Source: an uncultured Eubacterium sp.
GTDB lineage: Bacteria; Bacillota; Clostridia; Lachnospirales; Lachnospiraceae
DNA: 64,000 nucleotides
Direction: 5' to 3'
Assembly: GCA_934351445.1 (NCBI GenBank)
Contig: CAKRIZ010000005.1
Span: forward strand, 1-64,000
Shown here: positions 34,756 to 43,949 of the stretch, piece by piece
Layout of the letters: every line of letters starts with the position of its first letter
Position numbering within the stretch: the first letter of the stretch is position 1
The notes under the pieces: model-generated
The model's database searches: none
What the model was told of the DNA's origin: nothing
What the model saw: only the letters and a program-made list of their open reading frames with translations
Made by a program: the position numbers and the translations under genes

Positions 34756-37419
34756 TTATTTACCATATACAACAGGATCGTCAGTTCTTACAGCTTTTCC
34801 ACCGTCTTCTTTGTAGGTATAAGTAACTTTGTAGGTGGTTGCTTTGATCACTAATTTGCCTGCTGTAGCACCAGTTTTGATAGTAAGTTCACTAGAATAA
34901 GTCGTATCTGATGATGCGTCGGGATCTAAGAGCCCATCAGTTGTGTATGTGGTACCAGTGAAATTGGCTAATACAATTTTTCCATCTGTATTTACACTTA
35001 CTGTTACGGCAGCTAAAGTATTGATATCAGCAATCATAGGATCAAGCTCTGTTTTAGTTGCAGAGGTTTTAAATGTTGCATCAGCTTTAATTGCTGCAGT
35101 ATAAGCATTCAAATTCTCAAGCTTTGCACCAGTTACGTCTAACATGTATGTTACATCCAGAGTAAGCGCGCTTGTACCGCCATTTGCAACATCTTTTACG
35201 ATGTTTGTAGCAACAGTTTCAGCCTTAGTTTTAATTGCTGCCATAGAAGCAGTTAATGCAGTTGTTTTCTCAGAAGCAGTTAACTGGTCAAAATTGCTCT
35301 TGGTAGTGAGGTAATTCGAGATGATAGCTGCACTTGTGCTGGTAGCAGTATAGCTACTTTCAATGTTAGCGATAGCTGTCTTAACAACATCCGGTGTGCT
35401 GATTGCGTTTCCGAATGTGAAGGTACGGTTTACAGCTGCTGTCATCTGAACGGTCTTTCCATTTGTTCCAGGCAGTACAACGTTCATAGTGACCTTGTTT
35501 ACACGAATGCTGTTAGCGTTGATCTTTGTTGTGTCAGCAGAATCATAGGTGTAAGTATACTCTGCCTTATCAAGTTCATTTCCGGCATAAGCAAAGGTAG
35601 CATAGTCAGTATCTTCAAATACATCCTTTAAAGTAGTCTTGCCATTAGCAACGGACTGTTTCTTTACAGATACCTCAAATACCTTCTGGGAATCTTCTAC
35701 AACGAATGATGTAGACATATCCTGTACTTTGTTGGTTCCGTTTACAGTGATAGTTGCCTTGAAGCTTACGGTATAAGTGCCGGGCTCAAGGTTTTTCTTG
35801 ATTACAGAGCCATTGATCTCAGTAACTTTTACCTGCGCATTTGCGATTGTTCCATCAGATGATCCATAAATATTATTTTTGTTATCTACAGTAGCACCGT
35901 TTTTGGTCAGCTTGATAGCGCTGATAGAGACAACATTGTTTGCTTTACCAGTGATAGAACCATTATTTTTGGTTACAATCGTAGGAACTAATGTAGTCGC
36001 AGAATATGCGTCAGTTGTTACTGTAGTATCAACCTTAGAAACAACATCTGATACATTCATCATTACCAGAGCATAAGTCTGTGCAGATGCTAATGTTTTG
36101 GATACAGTTACGCTGAAGGATACCTTCTTTGTATTGTTGGCATTTTCTGAATCAACAAGATCCATGGTATAAGAATATGTGCCAACATTTGCACCACCTG
36201 CTGCTGAGACAGTGATTACTGTTTTGTGATCAGTGCCTTTTGTAGCAGTTACAGATAAGCTGCCGGGGTTGTTGTTAGATCTGAGTACCGGCTGAGCTAC
36301 TGAATATTTGCTGTAGTTGTCAGAATACTGATCCATCACAGCAACAGTGATTTTTTCAGATCCGACGCCATCAGCTGTTGAATCCGCAACAGTCACATTA
36401 GATCTGTCAACAGTCATGGTAGACAGCGCACGCTTTGCAACGACATTGATCGGCAGTGTCTTGACAACCGCACCGGAAGCATTCTTGATGACCAGATAGG
36501 TAGCACCTACACCTACCGGAGTCAGCTTTGCACCGCCTGCTACAGTTCCGCTTGCAAGGAGAACGTTTTCGTTTCCTGAAGAAACAGTGTAGTCAAGGCT
36601 CTTGGTGATGTCCTTGTCTGCTGCTGTACGGAAGCTGAAATATGCATAGGGATCGGCTGCTTTGTCATCATCCATAGCGAGCTGCTGAACGAGCTTATCT
36701 CTCTTGAAATCGATAGCTGCGCCCATCTTGGCTACAGAGTAGTCATATGTCTCGATGACGCTGCTCTGGTCAACGGCTGTGATAGTAAAGCTCTTTTCTA
36801 CCTTACCTTCCTCTTTTCCGTCGGTATTGCTGTACTTCCAGGTATGATATACAACTTTTACAGTAGCTTTATCACCGGTCTTGTACAGAAGCAGCTCATT
36901 GTTGTTCTGATAACCATTTGCATTCTCTACAGAGATTTCCATGTTGTTTGCAGCAGAGCTTCCGATACCGGCTTCTGCGATAACAACACCGTTTGCATCC
37001 AGCGTCTGATACTTGATCTCTGTCAAGGTGTTAGCAGGGATGCTGTAAGTATTCAGAGCGATGTCAGATACTTTACCATCAGTAGCGGTAAATGTAGCGC
37101 TGGACTCTGTCTTAGCTTCATCTGCTGCAGTATAGGTCACAGTGTAAGACTTACCATCGGTAAGTGCTTCATAAGTTTCGATAGCAACCTTGGTGTTGTC
37201 TTTCTTGTCAACGGTTGTGCTCTTAACAGTTACAACAGCACCAGTCTCATCTCTGACGATTTTCAGATCAGTGTACTTGATGCCAGTCATGTCTGCTGAG
37301 AATTCAGCAGCTAACTTGGTTGCCTCTGTCTGCTTGATAGCGGTGATAGCTGCTGCGGTGCTAACAACAGGCTGATCCGGCTTCTGGGCAACTTTGACTA
37401 CTACTTTAGTGTTACCCAA
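34756..37419 (-). CDS. Surface-protein cassette C, no 5' end (Ig-repeat)
   Basis: About 887 codons. It starts NTKVVVKVAQKPDQPVVST at the junction core, with TTG 37419 as the only nearby start and just a weak GGGGA upstream. Ig-like repeats follow (TLDANGVVI, VMDQYSDNY), then an Ala/Thr-rich helical region (about residues 690-820, with SNYLTTKSNFDQLTASEKTT) and a C-terminal strand-rich part. No export signal, SLH or sortase motif. It is the cassette nearest the recombinases, starting 27 bp after the first recombinase's stop. Confidence 0.75.
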   Translation of the reverse strand: MGNTKVVVKVAQKPDQPVVSTAAAITAIKQTEATKLAAEFSADMTGIKYTDLKIVRDETGAVVTVKSTTVDKKDNTKVAIETYEALTDGKSYTVTYTAADEAKTESSATFTATDGKVSDIALNTYSIPANTLTEIKYQTLDANGVVIAEAGIGSSAANNMEISVENANGYQNNNELLLYKTGDKATVKVVYHTWKYSNTDGKEEGKVEKSFTITAVDQSSVIETYDYSVAKMGAAIDFKRDKLVQQLAMDDDKAADPYAYFSFRTAADKDITKSLDYTVSSGNENVLLASGTVAGGAKLTPVGVGATYLVIKNASGAVVKTLPINVVAKRALSTMTVDRSNVTVADSTADGVGSEKITVAVMDQYSDNYSKYSVAQPVLRSNNNPGSLSVTATKGTDHKTVITVSAAGGANVGTYSYTMDLVDSENANNTKKVSFSVTVSKTLASAQTYALVMMNVSDVVSKVDTTVTTDAYSATTLVPTIVTKNNGSITGKANNVVSISAIKLTKNGATVDNKNNIYGSSDGTIANAQVKVTEINGSVIKKNLEPGTYTVSFKATITVNGTNKVQDMSTSFVVEDSQKVFEVSVKKQSVANGKTTLKDVFEDTDYATFAYAGNELDKAEYTYTYDSADTTKINANSIRVNKVTMNVVLPGTNGKTVQMTAAVNRTFTFGNAISTPDVVKTAIANIESSYTATSTSAAIISNYLTTKSNFDQLTASEKTTALTASMAAIKTKAETVATNIVKDVANGGTSALTLDVTYMLDVTGAKLENLNAYTAAIKADATFKTSATKTELDPMIADINTLAAVTVSVNTDGKIVLANFTGTTYTTDGLLDPDASSDTTYSSELTIKTGATAGKLVIKATTYKVTYTYKEDGGKAVRTDDPVVYGK
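37392..37409 (-). repeat. Cassette junction core, copy C
   Basis: On the minus strand CTAAAGTAGTAGTCAAAG, identical to copy A. Upstream the sequence is unrelated to copies A and B and enters the recombinase gene within 37 bp, as expected where two different DNA segments were joined. Confidence 0.7.
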
Positions 37420-37445
37420 CCCACTTCCCCAAAACGGTTTTTGCC

Positions 37446-38447
37446 CTATTTTTTCGCATGTCTGTCGGCTGTTTTCACCTTATACTCCTTTTCACCGCTA
37501 TCTTCCTCATGCAGTTCCTCCAACCGGTCGATCAGCATCTGCTGCTGATCCGGGAAGAAGTGGGCGTAGACATCGAGCGTCGTGGAGACGGATTCGTGTC
37601 CGACGCGCTCTGCGATGTCGAGTGCCGAAAAGCCTGCATTGATGAGCAGGGAGACATGTGAGTGGCGGATGTCGTGTGTGCGGATCTTGCGCACACCGCT
37701 GTCCTGACAGCCCTTGTTCAGCTTGAAAAACAGATAGTGGCGGGTGCGTTCAAACATCCGCTGGTCCGGTGCGAGGTTCCTCGTGTGCAGATAGACGTTG
37801 ACCTCATCGAGCAGAAACTGCGGGATGTTCACGCGCCGGATACTCTTTTTCGTCTTTGGCGTGGAGATGATGTCCCTGCCGTCGATCTGCGTGTAGGACT
37901 TCGTAATGCTGATCTGCTTGTGGACGGCATCGATGTCTGCCGGGGTCAGCGCGAGCAGCTCGCCCTGACGCATGCCGGTCCAGTAGAGGATCTCAAAGGC
38001 GGTAAATGCCTCGGGATCACCTGAAAAATAGCTGATGAAGCGCTCGTATTCCTCGAGTGTCCAGAAGCTGAGTTTTTTCGTCTGGCTGCTTCCGATATGG
38101 CCGGCTTTGGTGCACGGGTTCGGAAAATCGTAGTAGCGGGACGCATAGTTCATGAACGCGGACAGCTGGAAATCGATGAGCTGCTGATAGGTGTTGCTGT
38201 AGTTCTGGCGCAGGATGACAGACTGCCACTTGCGGACATGCTGTGTCGTGATGGTGCGCATCGGCAGCGGACCGAAAAACGGCAGGATCTTGTCAGAAAA
38301 GACATGCTGCTTGGACGAAAGGGAGGCAGGCTTGAGCCGCACCTCCATGTCGTGGTAATAGATCTGGTAAAATTCAGCAAATGTGATGTCATCGGGGACG
38401 GGCACCGGGATCACCGGGGCGAGCTCCGCAGGGTTCAGTCGGGGCAT
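37446..38447 (-). CDS. Tyrosine recombinase/integrase 1
   Basis: A 333-residue phage-type integrase. The SAM-like DNA-binding domain spans about 25-130. The catalytic domain has the full set: Arg in GMRQGELLALTP, Lys in TPKTKKSIRRV, HDIRHSH (His-x-x-Arg), His in VGHES, and Tyr in TLDVYAHFF. The frame opens at 38534, but AAAGGAG lies 7 nt before ATG 38447. GC content is clearly higher than in the surface cassettes, suggesting different origin. Located directly upstream of cassette C. Confidence 0.9.
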   Translation of the reverse strand: MPRLNPAELAPVIPVPVPDDITFAEFYQIYYHDMEVRLKPASLSSKQHVFSDKILPFFGPLPMRTITTQHVRKWQSVILRQNYSNTYQQLIDFQLSAFMNYASRYYDFPNPCTKAGHIGSSQTKKLSFWTLEEYERFISYFSGDPEAFTAFEILYWTGMRQGELLALTPADIDAVHKQISITKSYTQIDGRDIISTPKTKKSIRRVNIPQFLLDEVNVYLHTRNLAPDQRMFERTRHYLFFKLNKGCQDSGVRKIRTHDIRHSHVSLLINAGFSALDIAERVGHESVSTTLDVYAHFFPDQQQMLIDRLEELHEEDSGEKEYKVKTADRHAKK

Positions 38448-38524
38448 AGAAAATCTCCTTTCGGTGTATGTAGTGCAAATGCCATAGAAGCAGCAGCGCG
38501 AGCTGCGGACATCTGTCATGGCAT

Positions 38525-39493
38525 TTACCGCCACACAAACGTCCCCGCATGCATCTGCTCCAGTGCCTCCACCAGCATCGCCTGCCGGTTCGGGAACAGA
38601 TGTGCATACACGTTCATCGTGGTCGAGATATGCTTGTGCCCGACGCGCTCCGCGATCGCCGCAGCCGTAAAGCCCTGGTCGATCAGCAGTGACACGTGGG
38701 AATGCCGGATATCGTGGATGCGGATCTGCGGGACACCGCTGCGCTTGCAGCCGGTGTGCAGATGGTGTTTCAGGAAATCCACGGACCGTGGGATGATCCG
38801 CTCATTCTTCTTGATGTCCGCTGTGCGGATATAGTCCATGACTTCGTGGTACAAAAACTCCGGCATTGCCACGTTCCGGACACTGTTTTCCGTCTTTGGC
38901 GGCGAGATGATGTCGTGGTGGTCATGGCGGACATAGGTTTTTGTGATCTTGAGCAGATGCTTTTTCTCGTCGATGTCTGACGGAGTCAGTGCGAGCAGCT
39001 CGCCGACGCGGATGCCGCACCAGTAGAGCAGCTCAAATGCGAGAAATACTCTCGGCTGGTCGGAACACTCCCGGATAAATGCCCGGTACTGCTCCAGTGT
39101 CCAGAAGCGCATCGCACTCGTCGTGCTTGAGCCCATGTGGTCAGCTTTGTCGTATGGATTCTCAAAATCATAGTATTTTGCGGCGTATTTAAACACCGCG
39201 AACAGGTGCATGTCGATGGTTTTTAAGTAAGTCGGGCGGTAGCCCTGTTCGATGAGGGAGGTCTGCCAGGTGCGGATGAGCTGCGGCGAGATCGCGTTCA
39301 TCGGGATGGACGCGAAGGTGGGAAGTATTTTGTCGCGGATCATGGCATCCTTGCGCGCGAGCGTGGTCGGTTTCAGCCTGCCCTCCATGTCGGAGATGTA
39401 GATGCGGTAAAAGTCAGCAAAAGAGATGTCCGGGGTCACAGACTCCGGAAGGATCACAGACAGATCAGTTGTGAGAAAGATGTTGTTTTCCAT
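38525..39493 (-). CDS. Tyrosine recombinase/integrase 2
   Basis: A 322-residue paralogue of integrase 1 (similar throughout, for example FADFYRIYISDMEGRLKP against FAEFYQIYYHDMEVRLKP). Catalytic residues are complete: GIRVGELLALTP, PKTENSVRNV, HDIRHSH, GHKH and NVYAHLF. AGGAG lies 8 nt before ATG 39493; the frame opens at 39532. Two tandem recombinases suggest a heteromeric recombination reaction or duplication. High GC like its neighbour. Confidence 0.9.
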   Translation of the reverse strand: MENNIFLTTDLSVILPESVTPDISFADFYRIYISDMEGRLKPTTLARKDAMIRDKILPTFASIPMNAISPQLIRTWQTSLIEQGYRPTYLKTIDMHLFAVFKYAAKYYDFENPYDKADHMGSSTTSAMRFWTLEQYRAFIRECSDQPRVFLAFELLYWCGIRVGELLALTPSDIDEKKHLLKITKTYVRHDHHDIISPPKTENSVRNVAMPEFLYHEVMDYIRTADIKKNERIIPRSVDFLKHHLHTGCKRSGVPQIRIHDIRHSHVSLLIDQGFTAAAIAERVGHKHISTTMNVYAHLFPNRQAMLVEALEQMHAGTFVWR

Positions 39494-39533
39494 GCGATGT
39501 ACTCCTGTATTGGTCAAAAATTCTTCTATCAAG

Positions 39534-39616
39534 GGGGACTGTCCGTGTATTGAACAGTCCCCGAGTGTTCAATACACGCGAAGCCGCTGTGCGGGCAGGC
39601 TCCACGTGTTGAACAG
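39534..39616. repeat. Palindromic element upstream of the recombinases
   Basis: CGTGTATTGAACA (39544-39556) and TGTTCAATACACG (39566-39578) are perfect 13-bp inverted arms. GGGGACTGT (39534-39542) can instead pair with ACAGTCCCC (39554-39562), so two exclusive hairpins exist. A third copy, CACGTGTTGAACAG, is at 39603-39616. The core matches the palindrome at 27255-27291. Confidence 0.7.
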
Positions 39617-39762
39617 ACCTGGAACTAAAGATATTGATTGACTTAATAAAACAACAAACTCAAAAACCCGGAAAAAAGTGTAGGAAAAACAAAAGAAAAA
39701 TGATAGAATATTCATTAGTGGTATTTTACTGCGTAAATTTATTAAAGTAAGGGGTTTAGCTT

Positions 39763-40701
39763 GTGAGAGAGAGATTGGGATTGCAGACACTTACAAATGA
39801 AATACCAATCAGTATCTATCGGGATATGATTGACCCGGTACTGGTATCAAAGACACATGGGGTGAGTGGAAAATTATCCATAGCGGCAGAACTGGAGAGA
39901 TACAATACAATAGGAAAAGATTGCGTGGCAGTCTGTGTCAATGATCTGGCTGCGATGGGCGCAAAACCATTGTTTTTCTACGATACGATATCCTGCGCCA
40001 GACCCAAAAAGGACAAGATCGAAGATCTGGAACAGGGTGCGCAGGAGCTTTGTGGACAACTGGGAGTCGCATATGCGGGCAGTGAGATCATGGAGCTGCC
40101 GGACATTTTTCATTATGATCAATATGATATGGTTGGCTTTGCGGTCGGCATCATGGATCGCAGCAGGGGAGGCAGTACCAGACCTGTGAAAAATGCAGAT
40201 GTGATTGTTGGACTTGCCTCGGATGGTTTACATAACAACGGATATGTTGCGGCAAAGAAAAAGCTGTTTTTGACAAAAACTAGTATGGAGGTCTATTACG
40301 AGAATTTACAGAGTACGCTTGGTGAGCTGTTGATGCAGCCGACGCGCTGCTATCAGAGCGCGCTCGAAGCGATCCGGGGAGCAGATATTGCACTGGGTGG
40401 ATGTATACAGGTGGCACATGGCGGATTAGATACTGCACTTCATAAGCTGCTGCCAAAGAATCTGGGCGCAGTGATCAAACAGCCGAAACAGAATATCCCG
40501 CCGCTCTATCAGGTATTGCATCAGGATGGCAATATGCCGCTGGAGCAGATGCGGACAACCTGTAATATGGGTATCGGCATGCTCTTTATCGTGGCAGAGG
40601 AGGATGTTGCCCGTGTGATAGAGCTGGTCGAAGAGACTGGTGAGCGGCCGTTGCCGATCGGACTGGTGGAGACCGGAAGTACGCAGATTCGTTATATATA
40701 A
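39763..40701 (+). CDS. PurM/AIR-synthase-like protein
   Basis: A 312-residue protein of the PurM-like ATP-binding fold. CVAVCVNDLAAMGAKPLFFYD is the dimer core motif. The usual GGETAEMPG is replaced by YAGSEIMELPDIF, and DVIVGLASDGLHNNGYV replaces GxxSSGxHSNG. It is shorter than true PurM (about 340-350), so I doubt it makes aminoimidazole ribotide; SelD/HypE-like relatives are alternatives. Start GTG with AAGGGG 8 nt upstream. First gene after the accessory island. Confidence 0.75.
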   Translation: MRERLGLQTLTNEIPISIYRDMIDPVLVSKTHGVSGKLSIAAELERYNTIGKDCVAVCVNDLAAMGAKPLFFYDTISCARPKKDKIEDLEQGAQELCGQLGVAYAGSEIMELPDIFHYDQYDMVGFAVGIMDRSRGGSTRPVKNADVIVGLASDGLHNNGYVAAKKKLFLTKTSMEVYYENLQSTLGELLMQPTRCYQSALEAIRGADIALGGCIQVAHGGLDTALHKLLPKNLGAVIKQPKQNIPPLYQVLHQDGNMPLEQMRTTCNMGIGMLFIVAEEDVARVIELVEETGERPLPIGLVETGSTQIRYI

Positions 40702-40723
40702 TCAGAGAGGTCATGGGACAATT

Positions 40724-41581
40724 ATGAGTTCACAGGATAAATTGGAAAAAGTACTGCGAGACATACATGTACTGATATCGCGCAGTGAGTCCTACAGTCA
40801 GGATCGGATCATCGTCAACAAACAGGAGATGTTTGGTCTGATTGACCGTCTCAATGCCAGTATTTATGAGATCATGGAGGAATATGAGCTCACGAAGCAG
40901 AGCAGGGACAAGGCAGAACGGGAACATAAAAAACAGGGAGATAAGATCATCTGGGATGCCAGCCGCAAGGCAGAGGATATCTATGCGGCATCAGTCATGT
41001 ACACGGATGAGGCATTGAATCATATACAGGCGATCATGGATGAGTCTACAGAGCAGATCCGCCAGGTGCAAAACGAGATGCTCAAGGGGCTGGAGGAGAA
41101 GAAGCAGATCGTGCGGACGAATCAGCTCGAGCTGAAGTCCCAGTTGCAGGATCTGCTCGATACAGAAAAGTATCTGTCGCTGATCGAGGAACGCAATAAG
41201 GAGATTGAGCGGGAAAAGGAAAAACACGGCAGACGGTTTGGACAGAAGGAAAAGAGCCAGTTCGCGGATGTCAAGACGGAGATCCGTATCAATAAGGAAT
41301 ATTTCAAAAATGCGGGCATCGATATCGAAGATGAAGATGGAGAGGACAAGTCGACAGATACGCAGGCAGACATGTCTGCGACAGACGAAAAAGCAAATAC
41401 ATCGGCTGCGCCTAAAGAAGGAGATACAGCCGGGGGTGAAGAATTTCCAGCCAGGGAGGAACAGATCAATCTGTCTGGTGTGACCTGGGATGTAGAGGGG
41501 CTGAGTGAACAGGCTTCTGAAAAAGAGAGCCTATCGGAGACAAATGACCGGCGCAAGCGGCATTTTTTCAAGCATAAATAA
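40724..41581 (+). CDS. Coiled-coil protein of unknown function
   Basis: A 285-residue cytoplasmic protein. Residues about 1-190 are almost all charged coiled coil (DKLEKVLRDIHVLISRSES, then EKYLSLIEERNKEIEREKEK). The C-terminal third is acidic and disordered (EDEDGEDKSTDTQADMS) and ends in basic RRKRHFFKHK. The N-terminus recalls DivIVA/ATPase-b-like septal proteins but without firm motifs. GAGAGG is about 13 nt upstream. Directly follows the PurM-like gene. Confidence 0.7.
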   Translation: MSSQDKLEKVLRDIHVLISRSESYSQDRIIVNKQEMFGLIDRLNASIYEIMEEYELTKQSRDKAEREHKKQGDKIIWDASRKAEDIYAASVMYTDEALNHIQAIMDESTEQIRQVQNEMLKGLEEKKQIVRTNQLELKSQLQDLLDTEKYLSLIEERNKEIEREKEKHGRRFGQKEKSQFADVKTEIRINKEYFKNAGIDIEDEDGEDKSTDTQADMSATDEKANTSAAPKEGDTAGGEEFPAREEQINLSGVTWDVEGLSEQASEKESLSETNDRRKRHFFKHK

Positions 41582-41601
41582 AACACATGGGAGGATGAAT
41601 G

Positions 41602-43890
41602 ATGAAATTATATGATGGTGGTGTCTATCTGGTAAATGAAAACGAGATCATTTCAGACACCGGTGATGCAGCGGCACTCCTGCAGAGCAAGACAGGCAGC
41701 GCACCTGCAAAGGAAGAAGCAAAAAAAGGAACACTGGCTTACAATATCCTACAGGATCATAATACATCCGGAAATATGAATGAGCTGCAGATCAAATTCG
41801 ATAAGCTCACAAGCCACGATATTACATTTGTCGGTATTATCCAGACCGCGCGTGCGTCAGGACTGGAGCGATTCCCGATTCCCTATGTATTGACGAACTG
41901 CCACAATTCTCTCTGTGCTGTCGGTGGAACGATCAATGAAGATGACCATATGTTTGGCCTTAGCTGTGCGAAAAAGTACGGCGGTGTCTATGTACCGCCG
42001 CATCAGGCAGTCATTCACCAGTATGCGCGGGAGATGCTCGCTGGTGGCGGCAGGATGATTCTCGGATCAGACTCACATACCCGTTACGGAGCGCTCGGAA
42101 CGATGGCAATGGGTGAGGGTGGACCGGAGTTAGTCAAACAGCTGCTGTCACAGACTTATGATATTAAGATGCCCGGTGTTGTAGCCGTATATTTAAAGGG
42201 CAGTTTAAAGCCCGGTGTCGGACCGCAGGACGTAGCGATCGCGATCATCGGAGAAGTATTTGATAAAGGTTATGTAAAAAATAAGGTCATGGAGTTCGTA
42301 GGTCCCGGCGTGGCAAACCTGAGTGTCGATACACGTATTGGAATCGATGTCATGACGACGGAGACAACCTGCCTGTCATCTATCTGGAGTACCGATACAA
42401 AGGTGAAAGAATGGTATGACATCCATGGCAGAAGTGAGGACTACAAAGAACTGCATCCGGCAGCAGTTACCTATTATGATGGCTGTATTGAGATTGATCT
42501 GGACGAGATCGAGCCGATGATCGCTATGCCGTTCCATCCGAGCAATGCATATACAATCCGTGAATTGAACGAGAATCTGATGGATATTCTGGATGACTGT
42601 GAGAAGCGTGCACAGGTCAGCTTCAATGGAGCAGTAGACCTCAACCTCAAGGAAAAGGTCAGAAACGGCAGATTGTATGTCGATCAGGGAATCATCGCCG
42701 GCTGTGCAGGAGGTGGATTTGAGAACATCTGCGACGCAGCAGATATTTTAAATGGTGCGAGCATCGGACCGGATGAGTTTACACTGAGTGTATATCCTGC
42801 AAGTATGCCGATCTATATGGAACTCGTGAAGAACGGAGCAGCGGCGAAGATTATGGAGACAGGCGCGATTTTAAAGACCGCATTCTGCGGACCTTGTTTC
42901 GGTGCCGGAGATACACCGTCCAATAATGGTTTTTCGATCCGTCATTCTACGAGAAACTTCCCGAACCGCGAGGGATCTAAGGTTCAGAATGGACAGATCG
43001 CGTCCGTGGCACTCATGGATGCGCGTTCCATCGCAGCGACTGCTGCAAACAAGGGTTATCTGACCGCAGCGACAGATTTCGATGTAAAATATACGAAGCC
43101 GAGATATTTCTTCGATAAGACTATTTATGAGAATCGTGTCTATGACAGTAAGGGTGTGGCACATCCGGAGGAGCCGATCAAGCTCGGACCCAACATCAAG
43201 GACTGGCCGGAGATGTCCGCGCTGACAGAGAACCTGCTGCTGAAAGTAGTATCAGAGATTCACGATCCTGTCACGACGACGGATGAGCTGATTCCTTCCG
43301 GAGAGACATCTTCTTACCGCTCGAATCCGCTTGGATTGGCAGAATTTACGCTTTCCAGAAAAGATCCGGATTATGTACCGCGTGCCAAGGAAGTACAGAA
43401 GGCTGAGAAAGCCCGTATCGCAGGGGAGCATCCGTGTCAGGAGCTGCCGGAGTTAAAGGCAGTCATGAGCGTGGTCAAGACAAAGTTCCCGGAGGCAGAC
43501 CATACGAATTTTGGTATCGGAAGTACAATCTTTGCAGTAAAACCTGGAGACGGATCTGCGCGTGAGCAGGCTGCTTCCTGCCAGAAGGTGCTCGGTGGAT
43601 GGGCGAATATTGCGAACGAATATGCGACCAAGCGTTATCGCTCAAACCTCATCAACTGGGGTATGCTGCCTTTTATCATTCCGGAAGGAGAACTGCCGTT
43701 TGCGAACGGAGATTATATCTGGGTACCCGGAATCCGTGCAGCAGTTGAAAATAAGGCAGATGTCATCACCGCTTATGCAGTGAAAGATGGCGGATTGAAG
43801 GAGTTTACAATGACACTCGGCGATCTGACAGATGATGAGCGCGAGATCATCCTGAAGGGATGCCTCATCAATTACAACCGGGTTTCATAG
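41602..43890 (+). CDS. Aconitase-family hydratase, YbhJ-like
   Basis: A 762-residue member of the aconitase superfamily. The substrate and cluster region has [34 protein letters not shown] and [13 protein letters not shown], and a C-terminal swivel domain has FGIGSTIF near 640. Length and order match the E. coli YbhJ type rather than AcnA, so the substrate is unknown. Two ATGs are adjacent; GGGAGG is 7 nt from 41602 and 4 nt from 41599, so 41602 is used. Confidence 0.88.
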   Translation: MKLYDGGVYLVNENEIISDTGDAAALLQSKTGSAPAKEEAKKGTLAYNILQDHNTSGNMNELQIKFDKLTSHDITFVGIIQTARASGLERFPIPYVLTNCHNSLCAVGGTINEDDHMFGLSCAKKYGGVYVPPHQAVIHQYAREMLAGGGRMILGSDSHTRYGALGTMAMGEGGPELVKQLLSQTYDIKMPGVVAVYLKGSLKPGVGPQDVAIAIIGEVFDKGYVKNKVMEFVGPGVANLSVDTRIGIDVMTTETTCLSSIWSTDTKVKEWYDIHGRSEDYKELHPAAVTYYDGCIEIDLDEIEPMIAMPFHPSNAYTIRELNENLMDILDDCEKRAQVSFNGAVDLNLKEKVRNGRLYVDQGIIAGCAGGGFENICDAADILNGASIGPDEFTLSVYPASMPIYMELVKNGAAAKIMETGAILKTAFCGPCFGAGDTPSNNGFSIRHSTRNFPNREGSKVQNGQIASVALMDARSIAATAANKGYLTAATDFDVKYTKPRYFFDKTIYENRVYDSKGVAHPEEPIKLGPNIKDWPEMSALTENLLLKVVSEIHDPVTTTDELIPSGETSSYRSNPLGLAEFTLSRKDPDYVPRAKEVQKAEKARIAGEHPCQELPELKAVMSVVKTKFPEADHTNFGIGSTIFAVKPGDGSAREQAASCQKVLGGWANIANEYATKRYRSNLINWGMLPFIIPEGELPFANGDYIWVPGIRAAVENKADVITAYAVKDGGLKEFTMTLGDLTDDEREIILKGCLINYNRVS

Positions 43891-43949
43891 TTACAGAGAA
43901 TAAAGAGAGTGTTCATCGGGAAATCATTAGACTGAAAGGAGATTGGTCT

